Positions 43,690 to 54,840 of a DNA stretch of 64,000 nt are shown here, piece by piece. The notes beneath the pieces were generated by a model. That model had not been told where the DNA came from. It saw only the letters and a program-made list of their open reading frames with translations, and ran no database searches. The translations under genes were made by a program, and so were the position numbers. The stretch is from assembly GCA_964006375.1 (NCBI GenBank), contig OZ023262.1, positions 90,119,654 through 90,183,653 on the forward strand, given 5' to 3'. Position 1 is the stretch's first letter; the number at the start of each line of letters is the position of its first letter. Source of the stretch: Tillus elongatus (Eukaryota; Arthropoda; Insecta; Coleoptera; Cleridae).

Positions 43690-45500
43690 AGGCATATTAA
43701 TATTAGATCACTGACTGGTAGTTCCGACACTCTTGCCCGGTATCTCCATCAGGGGGCCTATGATATAGTGGGTGTCACGGAGACGTGGATGCGTTGGGAC
43801 ATTGTGGATGAGGTTGTCACAATTTCGGGTTATTCGTTAGTGTACAAAGACAGGTTGAGTAGAGGAGGTGGGGTATGTCTTTATGTTAAGAATTCTGTAG
43901 CTTATGATGTTGTTACTATACCTAATGATGGAGTGACAGAACAACTCTGGATTAGGGTGGAGGCTAACGGGTTCTCGTCCTGTATTGGTTGTATTTATAG
44001 GCCTAATTTTCACACCTACCCTCAGTTTATGGCAAACTTTGAGAACAGTTTATACACAGTAATTCCAATATGTAATGGTATTGTCATCGTGGGTGATTTA
44101 AACATCAATTTTCTTAATGACAGCTCACAATCTTTTGCAAAACTGTGTGCATCTCTTGGTCTAGTGCGAATTGTGGATGCACCGACTCGTATTACTCAGA
44201 GGCCCGCTTTCCTTATTGACATAATTTTGATCAACAATGAGTCTCTCCTTAGTAGTGTTGGTGTGCTACATCTTCCTGACTTATCAACTGATCATGATTT
44301 TGTCTATTGTGAGTTGACAACTCAGATCCCCACAGCGGATACGGAATCTTATCTTAGGCAAAATTTGCATGAGATTGATTTGGTCCAACTTGAGTCTGAG
44401 TTGTGCGCAATTTCGTGGAGAAATATCTATGACCTAGAGCACCCGGATGATAAGATGTTGTTTTTGCATGACCGTTTAACTACATTACTGGATAGACACG
44501 CACCACTTAGGGTGTACACTCCAAGAAATCAAGACAAAGGTTGGTTAACCGACGGTTTAAAGAGGCTAATGAAGTTGCGCTATAGTACCTTGCTGAAGTT
44601 TAAGCAAAGTAGCAATCAAAGTACTTTTACTTATTACAAGCAGTTACGTAACTTAGTTACTTCTATGGTCAAAACTGAAAAAAGGCTTATTTTGAACATA
44701 AGCTGTCTAATAGTGCAAATCTATGGAAATCTTTAAAAAATATAGATATTAATCCGCGGCAAAAGAGCAATAAATTCTATTACAGTGAACCTATCTGATG
44801 TTGAGAAGTTAAACAAGTATTTTATTGACTCCATTCCAAAGATTAATAATGCGCAGGTAAGTCAGACCGCTAGGGATACAAAAAAAATTGTAAATTTGAG
44901 TTCCCATTTAAATTTAGTGAGGTGTCAGAAATAGAGGTACTCGATTATTTAAATTCGATTAAATCAAAAGCTGTTGGATCTGATGGTATTTCGTGTACAT
45001 TTCTCTTGCTCTGTTGTGCGTTTATTCTTCCATATATTACGCATGTGATGAATGCTTGTATAAGAACATCCTGGTTTCCCACTGAGTGGAAAAATCTAAG
45101 GTGATACCGACTGCAAAGTCAGCACGTGTTAAAAAGTTTTGTGATCTTAGGGCTGTAAGCATTTTGCTAGTGTTGTCAAAATTTTTAGAAAAAGTAATGA
45201 ACGAGCAGCTGAAGTCCCATATACATAAATACAATATACTACCTCAAAGACAGTCTGGTTTTCCAGCAGGGTATAGCTGCGCTACAGCTATGCTGGATAT
45301 TGTGGATGATATATTTTCAGCAGTGACAATCTTTCCATCTTAGAATTTATAGAACTGGGTAATTCTGCAATGAAAATGGCGGAAAACTACTTAAGTGATC
45401 GTTCGCAGAGGGATTTTTTTGAGAGAAAAGCTTTCTGACGACATACCTTTGAAAACAGGAGTACCGCAGGGATCTATCCTAAGTCCTCTATTATTGTTTC
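43690..45500 (+). pseudogene. LINE ORF2: APE endonuclease and partial RT
   Basis: The 322-codon frame 43,768-44,736 (open upstream to about 43,690 with INIRSLTGSSDTLARYLHQG) holds GVTETWM (E block), RGGGVCLYV, GCIYRP, VGDLNINF (GDxN) and STDHDFV (DH): all expected active-site blocks of the endonuclease. Then QDKGWLTDGLKRLMKLR, the linker. RT continues in pieces: KAVGSDGISCTFLLLC (44,965-45,010), SARVKKFCDLRAVSILLVLS, QSGFPAGYSCATAMLDIVDD, then GVPQGSILSPLLLLF near 45,465 after frameshifts. The catalytic Asp after SATAMLDIVDD and the YADD box are lost. The strand switches at about 45,510. Confidence 0.85.
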
Positions 45501-45519
45501 GGCTGCCTATAGCTGGAAG

Positions 45520-46880
45520 TTACATTTTAGCTGGTGTTAAATGTAGGTACGTGGAAGTTAATTAGACTCAGTATGTTCTTGTGATCTATGAAATTGCTAA
45601 TGAGTATAAATAAGTGACATATTTTCAAATGTTTTATCCAATAATCTAAGGTCTTTATATCTGTGTAAAGTAACAGCTCATGATAATCTGAATGTCTTGA
45701 TGGATAAAAGCCATCAACCATGTAAAACAATGGTTTGATGAATTTCCTCTGCACCCGCTTAAGATTATTGCTATGGCATCCATAAAACGGTGCCCACACC
45801 ACCCAAACATATTCCAGTTTGCAAGACTTGATGTATTCTTACGTAATGGTAGCCAGTCTCCTATAATATTGAGAAATGCACGACATGGTCTCCATCTCTC
45901 TGGTACATTTCACAATGTTCCAGGAGGCTGACTACCATAGCCGTATTACTTTATAAGTGTGTTCTCGCTGTGATTGGTATAGCGCACTGAAAAGCTCTAT
46001 TTGCAGCTAAACCGGTCTACGTTTTTAATTACGGTGAGAATACATCTAGCCTTACATTGTCTCTGTATTAGGGAAGAAATGTGCCAGGGCTGACAATTTA
46101 CAAAATTGTTACTTGGTTGTACACAGTCTCTATCTATAACATTTGGTGATAACTAGAGCTGTCGTGACAACATACTACCTGGTTCCGCACCGAGATGGCG
46201 ACCCTGTCGTATATCTCACAATGATATTCCAGTATACCTCGTACATATGCATAATGTAAAGACCTTAGTGCATGAACGCTCCTAGATTCTAGACCATAGC
46301 GGAAAATGAAACTCGCCATCCTTAGTGAGCTATTAACAATATGCTCTATGTTAGACTTAAAGATCAACTGCATATCAGATAGTACACCTAAATCTCTAAT
46401 TGTGTGAAAACGCCGTAGTGTTCTATCATTGATTTAATAAGTTCCATTTTTTTACTGAATGTTACAACTTTACATTTATCAACGTTAAGATAAAGTTTGT
46501 TTGGCTTGCACCATTCTGCTACCTTATTTTAATATTTCTAAAGATTTTCACAATCTTTTTGTGGTTGAATTTAATAAATATTTTAAGGTCATCGCCATAT
46601 ATCAAAATGGTTGAATCAATACCCTCCACAATATCGTTGACAGATGTAACGAACAGAAGGTGTACAAAAACACTGCCCTGAGGCACGCCACTTGTCGCAC
46701 TATACATGTCAGATAGTTAGCCTATGTGAGACAAATAATATGTTTTGTCAGTAAAATAGTCATGGGACAGTGTTGTTCACTTGTCATGCACACCTATATG
46801 TTTTAGTTTCTTTATAATCCTGGAGTTAATCGGAAGCCTTGGAAAAATATATGTTTCTAGATAACATTCAGCTAACTTCT
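45520..46880 (-). pseudogene. LINE RT fragment on the opposite strand
   Basis: From 46,707 the minus strand reads TSGVPQGSVFVHLLFVTSVN then LIYGDDLKIF (the YADD box as YGDD), then from 46,373 FKSNIEHIVNSSLRMASFIF and YAYVRGILEYHCEIYDR, and from 45,802 MVWAPFYGCHSNNLKRVQRK, the post-RT region of jockey-type LINEs. Four frameshifts. It faces the LINE at 43.7-45.5 kb tail to tail, so both 3' sides meet near 45,510. Confidence 0.75.
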
Positions 46881-46974
46881 ACTATCGAGTGCTGTTGATA
46901 CTGCCCCAAATTTACAAGAGATTTGTTATTGTGGAGTAACCACCTACCAAGTTGATAACTGGATTATTTTTTTT

Positions 46975-49345
46975 AAATTTAACAACACACCACGAGGGAT
47001 TACAGCCTAAATACTATCGTACCGTGGGTGTTGACAAGGAGGAAAGAGGCAACTTGTTAATTCTGGACTTGAAGGTTTGGAGGTTCGGAGCAGAAGGAAA
47101 AACATGTGCCGGCAAGGAATTCCACAACTTGGAAGTCCTCGGGACAAAAGAGCGGGCATAACAAGATGTTCTATGTCTGGTGACAGTAAAAGGGTGCATT
47201 CGCTCTGTTCCCCTGGTAGATCTGTTGGGGGCAGCAGGTGGGGGAACTATGGAGGAAAGCTCCTCTGAGCAGTGCCCGTGCAGATATCTATAAAAGAGAG
47301 AGAGGTCACCAACGGCACGTCGGTGGGCAAGGGATGGCAGCCTTTGGGTGAGGGTAGGGTAACCGATGAGACGTATAGCTCTCTTTTGAATGGAGTCCAG
47401 GATAGCGAGTGTAGAAGCGGCAGCTGCACCCCAGATCTGGGAGCAGTATTCGAGGTTTGTCCTTATTTGTGAAGTATATAAGGTATAGAGATTAGCTGGT
47501 GAAAAGTATTTGCGAGCCCGGAAGAGGAAACCTAATTTCTTAGCAGCCGCTTCTGCAATTGATGTGACATGTCGGTGCCAGTTAAGATTTCGATCCACAG
47601 AAATGCCAACAAGAGAAAAGGACTCATTACTTTGAATAACTTGGTTGTTCATTGTGATGGGTCTAGGGCTGGTGTATCTCTTATGAGAAAGAAAGCAAGA
47701 CTGAGTTTTGGTGGGGTTGAATTGTACAAGATTTCTACTTCCCCAGTCTAATATTTTTTGGAGATCCACGGAGACAGAACCCTCCATGAGTCTGCGATCC
47801 TCATCTAACTGGGCTAAAGAGACAGGCTTAGAATATTGTATATTTGAGTGGAGTGTGCTGTCGTCCGCGTAACTGTGAACTGGGTTGGATGTGCTAGAGA
47901 GGAGGTCATTGATGTGGAGAAGAAACAACGTAGGGGCTAAAGCTGAACCTTGAGGAACTCCTGCATTAATTGGATACAGTTTAGAGGAATGGCCATCCAC
48001 AACAACAGAAATGTTCCTGTTGGAGAGGAAATTTGCTGTCCAGGTACAAAGTTTTGGTGGTAGGCCATAGGCCGGAAATTTATTAAGCAGCGCTGCGTGC
48101 CAGACCTGGTCGAATGCTTTGGATATGTCTAGAGCAACAATCTGAGATTCACCGTGTAGTTCCATAGACTTGTTCCAAGAATGGGTGACAAAGGAAAGGA
48201 GGTCGGCAGTCGATCTGCGCTGACGGAATCCATATTGCCTGTCGTGGATTAGACTGTGTTTTTCAAGAAATTTAAGTAATTCGGTGTTTATATACTTTTC
48301 CATCACTTTAGAGACGACTGAAAGGAGAGAAATAGGCCTGTGGTTGCTAGGAAGCGCTTTGGATCCTTTCTTGGGGATGGGTTGTACTCGAGCAGTTTTC
48401 CAGTTACTAGGGAATATGCCTTTATTGTAAGATATCTGAAACAGACGAGTCAGAACAGGAGCAAGTTCTGGTGCGCAATTTTTGAGAACAATTGCCGGGA
48501 TCTCGTCAAGGCCAGAGGCTTTCCTGGTATTAAGAGAAGAGAGCATCTTTCGTACCTTTTTAGTTTTGAAAATGATATCCGTCATTTTATGTGCGACATT
48601 GGGGACTGTTGGTGGTTGAACATTTGGAGGTGGGTTGAGAGTAGAATTGCTGGCGAACAACGAAGCAAAAAGTTCAGTCTTGCCTAGGGCGGTAGAAATA
48701 ATTTCATCCCCTGAGACAAGAGGTGGGAACGTGCTTTTGCAGAAATTATTTCCAATAGATTTAGCAAGAGTCCAGAAGGGTTTGCTGTCGTTGGAGCTTG
48801 AGAGGACTTTGTTTTTGATGTGGTTATTAAACGAGTTTTTTGCCTCAGAAAGAATGCGGACATAGCGGTCTCTTGCGTCGTTAAATGCTTGACGATTTTC
48901 TTGACTGGGATTGTGTAGAAGCGTTTTGTGAGCTTTGATCTTTTCAAGTCTGGCCTTGTCACAGGATTTAGAGAACCAGGGCTTTTGAGTGGCTGAAGAG
49001 GTTTTCTGTGTACGTGGAATAAATAATTCCATGCCAGCTTGGATAATTTCGGTGACATTTTGTGAGATATCAGAGGGGTCAGGATGAGAGAAGCAGACAG
49101 ACGCCCATGGAAATGAGGAAAAGTAATCCCGCATTTCGTCCCAGTTTGCGGAGTTGTAGTGCCAAACGATACGTGGGTGTGATGACTGTGTGACCTCGGG
49201 TTGCATTGCGCAGGAAGCAGTGACCATGCCGTGGTCTGAGCGACCAAGGGGGGCGGTGACTGATATGTTATAGCACTCAGGTTTTGTAGTAAGAAGGAGA
49301 TCCAAGGGATTTGAGCTGTGTGTTGTTGTCCCATGTGATACGTGA
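46975..49345 (-). mobile_element. jockey/CR1-type LINE, copy 3 (best preserved)
   Basis: 5'-truncated copy of the family at 20.9 and 25.4 kb. It begins (5' side) inside the endonuclease domain and ends with the A/T-rich 3' end AACAACACACCACGAGGG read backwards at 46,982. It encodes one long open frame, described separately. Relative to copy 1 it keeps the complete RT. Confidence 0.92.
47014..49305 (-). CDS. LINE ORF2 C-terminal 763 codons: RT and C-terminal domain
   Basis: Open for 763 codons; the frame stays open a little further 5' (HSSNPLDLLLTTKPE), so the given start is not a true start. Residues 1-30: end of the APE endonuclease with SDH. Residues about 110-200: linker. RT about 275-540: ARVQPIPKKGSKALPSNHRP, RQYGFRQRRSTADLLSF, IVALDISKAFDQVWHAALLN with catalytic Asp, NAGVPQGSALAPTLFLLHIN and HSYADDSTLH at about 477-486. 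Residues about 590-763: NLEYCSQIWGAAAASTLAIL and PRTSKLWNSLPAHVF, the C-terminal domain seen in CR1/jockey-group LINEs. The product would be a reverse transcriptase for target-primed retroposition. The lack of stops implies a young insertion, but without ORF1 and most of the endonuclease it is not autonomous. Confidence 0.9.
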   Translation of the reverse strand: MDLLLTTKPECYNISVTAPLGRSDHGMVTASCAMQPEVTQSSHPRIVWHYNSANWDEMRDYFSSFPWASVCFSHPDPSDISQNVTEIIQAGMELFIPRTQKTSSATQKPWFSKSCDKARLEKIKAHKTLLHNPSQENRQAFNDARDRYVRILSEAKNSFNNHIKNKVLSSSNDSKPFWTLAKSIGNNFCKSTFPPLVSGDEIISTALGKTELFASLFASNSTLNPPPNVQPPTVPNVAHKMTDIIFKTKKVRKMLSSLNTRKASGLDEIPAIVLKNCAPELAPVLTRLFQISYNKGIFPSNWKTARVQPIPKKGSKALPSNHRPISLLSVVSKVMEKYINTELLKFLEKHSLIHDRQYGFRQRRSTADLLSFVTHSWNKSMELHGESQIVALDISKAFDQVWHAALLNKFPAYGLPPKLCTWTANFLSNRNISVVVDGHSSKLYPINAGVPQGSALAPTLFLLHINDLLSSTSNPVHSYADDSTLHSNIQYSKPVSLAQLDEDRRLMEGSVSVDLQKILDWGSRNLVQFNPTKTQSCFLSHKRYTSPRPITMNNQVIQSNESFSLVGISVDRNLNWHRHVTSIAEAAAKKLGFLFRARKYFSPANLYTLYTSQIRTNLEYCSQIWGAAAASTLAILDSIQKRAIRLIGYPTLTQRLPSLAHRRAVGDLSLFYRYLHGHCSEELSSIVPPPAAPNRSTRGTERMHPFTVTRHRTSCYARSFVPRTSKLWNSLPAHVFPSAPNLQTFKSRINKLPLSSLSTPTVR

Positions 49346-50699
49346 TGGCTAGGGTTATGGGCTACAATTAACTCAAATAATTAAATAAAGTTAGGACCAA
49401 TTGAAGTTTGCCTTGAGTTCCAATACCTGCTTTATTACCAGTTTTACGGACAACGCAGGATTCCGATTGATCCAATAAGTGGTGAGTTCAGTGTTAGGCA
49501 GCATTAAGTTAAATAAATTACTTGATGGTTTGGCAAGGCATGTTATGTAATATCCGCGTTAACGTAGGTTTAATTTTTTTGCGGGCCTGGATAATACCTT
49601 CTTTCGACACAAAATTGAGAACAAACACTGTTTTAGATTGATTGTTCAACCCGTCACCGGATTACCAAATACCTGCCTAAAACAGTCAAACATATTAAAA
49701 ATTTCGTTTGGATTGTCATACCACTATTTATTATAATGCATCAGTCCTGTAGTATTCTTATTTGAAGTTCCAAAATTTGAAGAGATCTGATACCAAGTTA
49801 TTAGCACATTGTTTAGTATAGTTCGAGTTCGCGAAAGATATGTTCGCTTTTATTTGTATTCTCATAGATATCAAATCTGCAGTTCGTTTAAATTGTCTGA
49901 AGCTACTTCACTTTGTGAACTGGCTCCAGTGTAAAATAATAACAAATTTACAACTGGTCAATGTTTTTATGGAAATTGCGATACTTTTCATTTACCAAGT
50001 GTGGCACTTTTGTGACTCAACCCTGTATATTTGCTGCCTCCATAGGTGTCGAAAGACGAAAAGACAGATTCTGACACAACAGCGTTTGGCGTTAGTAAAT
50101 TTGATTAGGTGACACATTTGTGTCAGCTGTGATGTTAAGTTATAACTTCAATATAGCGAAAACGACCGGTGGAATGTGTAAGTATTACCCCGCTTTCTAA
50201 CAACTTTATGGTAAAAGATGTTTACACATCTACCACATACATTAGCTATTCGCCTTCACGCGTTCCTTATGAAACCGTAAATTACTTCCAACTACTCTGT
50301 GTTCGGGTTACAATATATGGCAATAAATAGAGCAAAATGTTAATTTGTTGATACTTGGAGGTCTCCGACACCTATTCCTTCCTGCTCAGTAATTTTTACT
50401 AATCTTTAAAGAGGATAGCACCACAGAAATAAAACAGTTATACAAAATATACACGTGAGATCAAAAGTTTGGTTAACTACGTGAAGATAGTTGCAGCAAG
50501 GTATTCTTTTTAGTAATATATGATATTATTAAATGTTATTTATATATTTTGACCCATTACGTACATCAGTATTTTTAAGATCATGTGCTCCTTTGGAATG
50601 AAAACAAAATGCGACACAATTCTCAATCTGCATCTCGACCCTTTGGATCAAATATTCAAAATGAAAATAAAACTTATGCCTATAGAATTATTACTTCCT
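49346..50699. other. 1.35 kb without recognised gene
   Basis: AT-rich sequence. The 90-codon plus frame at 49,840-50,112 shows no domain. Confidence 0.5.
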
Positions 50700-50928
50700 C
50701 GTAGTCACTACGTGGAAGTATGGCATCGGCGACAAAAAATTGTTTTCGCTTAAACGTCGTAAAAAGTGTCAAAGCATATAGAAAACATGATTTGGGAACG
50801 CTTTTTTTTGTCTGTCGATCTGTATGTCTGTCTGTTTGTAGCCACGATAACTTTAGAACGAATTGAGATATCGTCGTCTAATTTGGTACACAGTTAGCAT
50901 CCGACAAACAAATGGTTCGGTTTGTTTA
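50700..50928 (+). repeat. repeat C copy 4 (first unit, truncated)
   Basis: CGTGGAAGTATGGCATCGGC, the CTGT-rich patch near 50,810-50,835, TAGCCACGATAACTTTAGAA and GTTAGCATCCGACAAACAAA. It stops at an A right terminal repeat at 50,929. Confidence 0.75.
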
Positions 50929-50954
50929 CTCTAACGCACTTGCTGCGTCCAGAC

Positions 50955-51089
50955 TTTTTAGTGAATTTTCTTTAAAAAAAATTCTGCAATGAGGAGATCT
51001 CGACTTTCGAATTTTGAAAAAATTTCTTCAAATGTCCGAGAACTAGGCCCCCAAGGTCAGTTTCAATTTTTATATATATTATATTATAT

Positions 51090-51172
<83 letters not shown>

Positions 51173-51310
51173 CGATTTTGATCAAATTTGAACATACCTT
51201 CCTTTTGCAAGTGGCTTGGATAAGTTCGTTAGTCGGGAAAATCGGCTCACGTTTTCCTGGAAAATTTTGTGTTTTCTTTCGAAAAAAATATATTTCCGGA
51301 AATAACAACG
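50955..51310 (-). repeat. family B copy, complete
   Basis: TTTAGTGAATTTTCTTTAAA palindrome, TCTCGACTTTCGAATTTTG, GCCCCCAAGGTCAGTTTC, an imperfect then pure TA tract (about 51,070-51,167), then GATTTTGATCAAATTTGAAC, GGCTTGGATAAGTTCGTTAG, TTTCCTGGAAAATTTTGTGT and TTTCCGGAAATAACAACGTA. Confidence 0.88.
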
Positions 51311-51650
51311 TAAGGGCAACCAAATTTAGCGAACTGGTTTCTGTCATAAAGTGTATATTGTGTACCAAAATTGAGATCTCTATCTTAAAAGACAAAAAAG
51401 TTATAGGTAAATTAATTTTTAATTAATTAAATCTGATTCAAAAAAGTTAAAAGGTCAAAATTTATTGAGTACGAATGGGAGAAAAAATACTACAAGAAAT
51501 GACTAACAAGCTCCTAGACATGTGTCTAAGTCGTTACTCTCCTTGATTTCGTAATAAAAAAAAAATCTATTGTTAATCGAAATATTTTGTGTAAATTTTA
51601 AAACATTGAACCAATGTATTACGGGATATAGCTGCTAGTAGACACATGTA

Positions 51651-51740
51651 GAGCATAGCTTAGTGGCCTAAGTCACTCTAAATCGGATAATAAAATGCAA
51701 TTAACTCCTGCATGACGAGTTCGAATCCTACTTAGTGACT
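51651..51740 (+). other. tRNA-like sequence with Pol III A and B boxes
   Basis: TAGCTTAGTGGCC at 51,656-51,668 is a good A box; GAGTTCGAATCC at 51,717-51,728 is a good B box, 49 bases apart. Arm pairing is poor for a functional tRNA. Its counterpart is 12,930-13,019. Confidence 0.6.
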
Positions 51741-51858
51741 TTACTTTTTTCAATTTTTTTAAGTCTCATTTCACTTTACCGTTATCTAATCAGATTATTG
51801 TTATTCGGATGAATTTTTTAGCTAGTTTTTGTATAAAAATAACTAGGCAAAGAGGACA

Positions 51859-51870
51859 TGAAAGTTTTAA
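51859..51870 (+). repeat. target-site duplication of SINE copy 3 (left)
   Basis: TGAAAGTTTTAA, identical to 52,234-52,245. Confidence 0.88.
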
Positions 51871-52233
51871 GTGTGCGTGTGTGTGTTTTGTTTCTTTAAC
51901 GTCGGCCTATTTCCGCGACTTTGGTCAATCACCGACGCCAGAGAGCAGTTTCACCTCACTATCCTGGAAATTTTGCCAAACCCCAGCCTCTCTGTAAGGA
52001 GGGTAGGGATCTTTAACGTGTCCAACATCGCATGGACACGGGACCGACGGGTTTACGCCCCCTCCGAAGGGCGGAACGTGCAGACATTCAACTTGCTCAG
52101 ATACAATGCCAGACCCTCGGCTAATGTTGATGTTACAGTTTGTACTGAAAAAGTGAAAGGAGAACCCTGGAATCGAACCTAGTACCCTTCGATTCAGAGG
52201 CACACGTTCTTACCACTGAACCACCGAGGCTCT
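51871..52233 (-). mobile_element. full-length tRNA-derived SINE (copy 3)
   Basis: 363 bp, sense on the minus strand. Head at 52,233: GAGCCTCGGTGGTTCAGTGG carries the A box (TGGTTCAGTGG) and GGTTCGATTCC (about 52,180-52,170) the B box, so RNA polymerase III can start transcription. Then a GAAAGGAG... CAGTACAAACTGTAACATC region, the conserved central domain GACACGTTAAAGATCCCTAC and CGGAAATAGGCCGACGTTAA, and a tail with AAACAAAACACACACACGC. Perfect 12-bp target duplications flank it. This is the best example of the family in the window. Confidence 0.92.
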
Positions 52234-52245
52234 TGAAAGTTTTAA
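52234..52245 (+). repeat. target-site duplication of SINE copy 3 (right)
   Basis: TGAAAGTTTTAA, identical to 51,859-51,870. Confidence 0.88.
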
Positions 52246-52339
52246 ATACTTAATTCAATTTGAATAGCATATCGGGTTGCTTATTCTTGCCCTCACTTAG
52301 TGAAACAGTCGTAGACTTTTCCCGTGGCTTCAGAAGTGC

Positions 52340-52571
<232 letters not shown>

Positions 52572-53129
52572 GCTGAACAATTGACCAAAATTTAGGTCTG
52601 TAAGTTTAAAGACAAAAAGTTAGAGGCATTTAAAGAAAAAACGAGGTTTTTCTCAAAACGTAATAACTCGCGATTTGAAACGTCAAAATTGGCAACATTT
52701 AGGCAAAGAACCTGAAAGAAATACGGATTATGTAAAGAGTGTTCTGCAAAGCCTTAAGTTTCAGCTTAAACCATCATTGCCCTTCATTTTAATAAAATAT
52801 TTCCAGAAAATTCATTTCAAATAGGCACTTTCTCTGGTGCTTTGTAAGTAGTTTTAGTTAAATTTATGGTTTAACGGTCTATAATTTTTAGCTAATTTTC
52901 ATAAAAAAAATTCGTTAATGAGCAGACCGCGGATTTTGAATTCTAAAAAGATTTCTTCAAATGAGCGCAAACTTGGCCCCCTAGAATCGATATCCGGGTT
53001 TACTTTCTGTTTACATATATACAGTGTGACGCATTTCTACGGTAAAGCTCAATATAATTGTTATTATGCAAGATACGATAAAAAATTGTATACGTTACTT
53101 ATAGGGTGTTTTGAGCTGCATCTTATAAA

Positions 53130-53545
53130 ATTATTTTGACAACCACAGGATGGCCCATAAGTCGTTGGTGATACCTACATTTTTTTTAACATTCCTTATT
53201 GCATTTTTTTTCATCGAAATATGATGTTTGTAAAAAAACGATTAGTTTTAGTAGCGACTTTTCATTAAACGCTTCAAAATTCAATAACTCAATTCGCTAT
53301 TAACCTAAGGTTCGTCAGCTAGGAAACGAGTTTTCTCTGAAATGCTTTAAGTTTATTTTTAGATTTTTTTTGTACATTTTTAAACAAGTTATGTTGGTAA
53401 AATATGGTATATTGTTCCTACTATATAGGTTATACCGGTGACCAAATTGATTCCTGCTTGCATTAAAAAGACATATTTTCTATTAAAAATATTTTAAGAA
53501 AATTCACTTCCAGAACGCATTTGCTGCATCCACACTTTTTAATTT
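53130..53545 (-). mobile_element. A flank module and A element (partly deleted)
   Basis: AACCACAGGATGGCCCATAA and AGTCGTTGGTGATACC (53,140-53,176), then an A element from about 53,235 with TAGTAGCGACTTTTCATTAA, CTACTATATAGGTTATACCG and the right end CAGAACGCATTTGCTGCATC. The inner terminal repeat lacks its outer 20 bases. Confidence 0.75.
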
Positions 53546-53817
53546 AGTTTATAGAGAGGTAATGACTATATCTATGAAAATCGTGTTTTTACAAAATTTA
53601 ACTTATATATTACTTACCATCAAACTACACAAATTTAATATGCTGAGATTCGGTTTGATTGATAATTGCAATCCCAGTTTTTCTGGAATGAAATTTTGGA
53701 TGATTTTTAAAAAGCCACTGTTGTTGGTCGAAGAGGATATTATTGTGATATAAAGTTAAATATAATGAACAGACATTGATATATTACCTTACATTTATTG
53801 GTTTCTAGTCAACAAAG

Positions 53818-54840
53818 AGTCAAAATAGTGCTGCAAATTGAAACATAATTTCCACATAGCTGTGATAATATAGTCTCCTCAGAAAGACTATCTCATGAAT
53901 TGGATTTGGGGTCCATGACTTGACCACAAAGTAAATAATCGTATTTCTGTAGTCATAAACTTCTAAAACATTATGTTACTCGAGTTTGAACGAAAAAATA
54001 TCAATTTCTACCAAATCACCCCTCATTTATCCCCTAACCCGTGAAGCGATCTTACCGAAAAATATTTCTACGCGTTCCTTTGGCGGATGTAACAAAGAAA
54101 ATAATCATATTCCTGTAGTCATCAACTTCTGAAACATTATGTTACTCGACTTTGAACGAAAAAATCTCAATTTCTACCAAATCACCCCACATTTATTCCC
54201 TAACTCGAAAAGCGATCTTAACCAAAAACATTACTACGCGTTCCTTAGACGGGTGCTAACTGAATACCGAATTTGAAGATGATATCTTAATTCGTTCAAA
54301 AGTTATTGCACCTATTAACAGACTGACGCACAGACCGATCGACAGACAGACAAAAAGATTTTGTTCCAGAATCATGTTATCTACATGTTTTAAAACTTTT
54401 TACGTCATTTTAGCAAAAACCGAAATGTCACTGATATTCCATCACCACAGATTCAACCCCTAATTTTGTTTCAGCACAGAATACCAGATGTTTGATGAAA
54501 TTGAAAGTTTTCTAATAAATAAACCCTATATATGGCTTGAGTTTGAACGAAAAAATGTAAATTTTCACAAAATCACCACCCATTCGTTCCCTTCCCCCAG
54601 GAGGGATTTTACCCAAAAACAACAAGAATCGTTCGCTTGTCGGGTGCTAACTGTATACCAATTTTGAAGACGATATCTTAAATCGTTCTAATGTTATCGT
54701 GGCTACAAAAAGACAGACCGACAGACAAAAAAAATTCGTTCCCAAATCATGTTTTGTGTTTTGTCACTTTTTGCGACGTTTAAGCGTACAAAAAATGTTG
54801 GAAATTTGATACCTCCACACGTATTGACAATGTGGAAGTA
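53818..54840 (-). repeat. repeat C copy 5, full dimer plus extra partial unit
   Basis: Reads in reverse from CACACGTATTGACAATGTGG (54,838) to AGTGCTGCAAATTGAAAC (53,833). CTGT words appear reversed as ACAGACCGACAGACAAA (54,713-54,730) and GACCGATCGACAGACAGACA (54,331-54,350). There is an additional partial repetition of the ACCCCTCATTTATCCCCTAA segment (53,958-54,090 and 54,102-54,240), i.e. a local duplication of about 145 bp. Confidence 0.8.

Noticed and set aside
52170..52233. Functional tRNA gene
   Set aside because: The tRNA-like head continues into a SINE body with target duplications.
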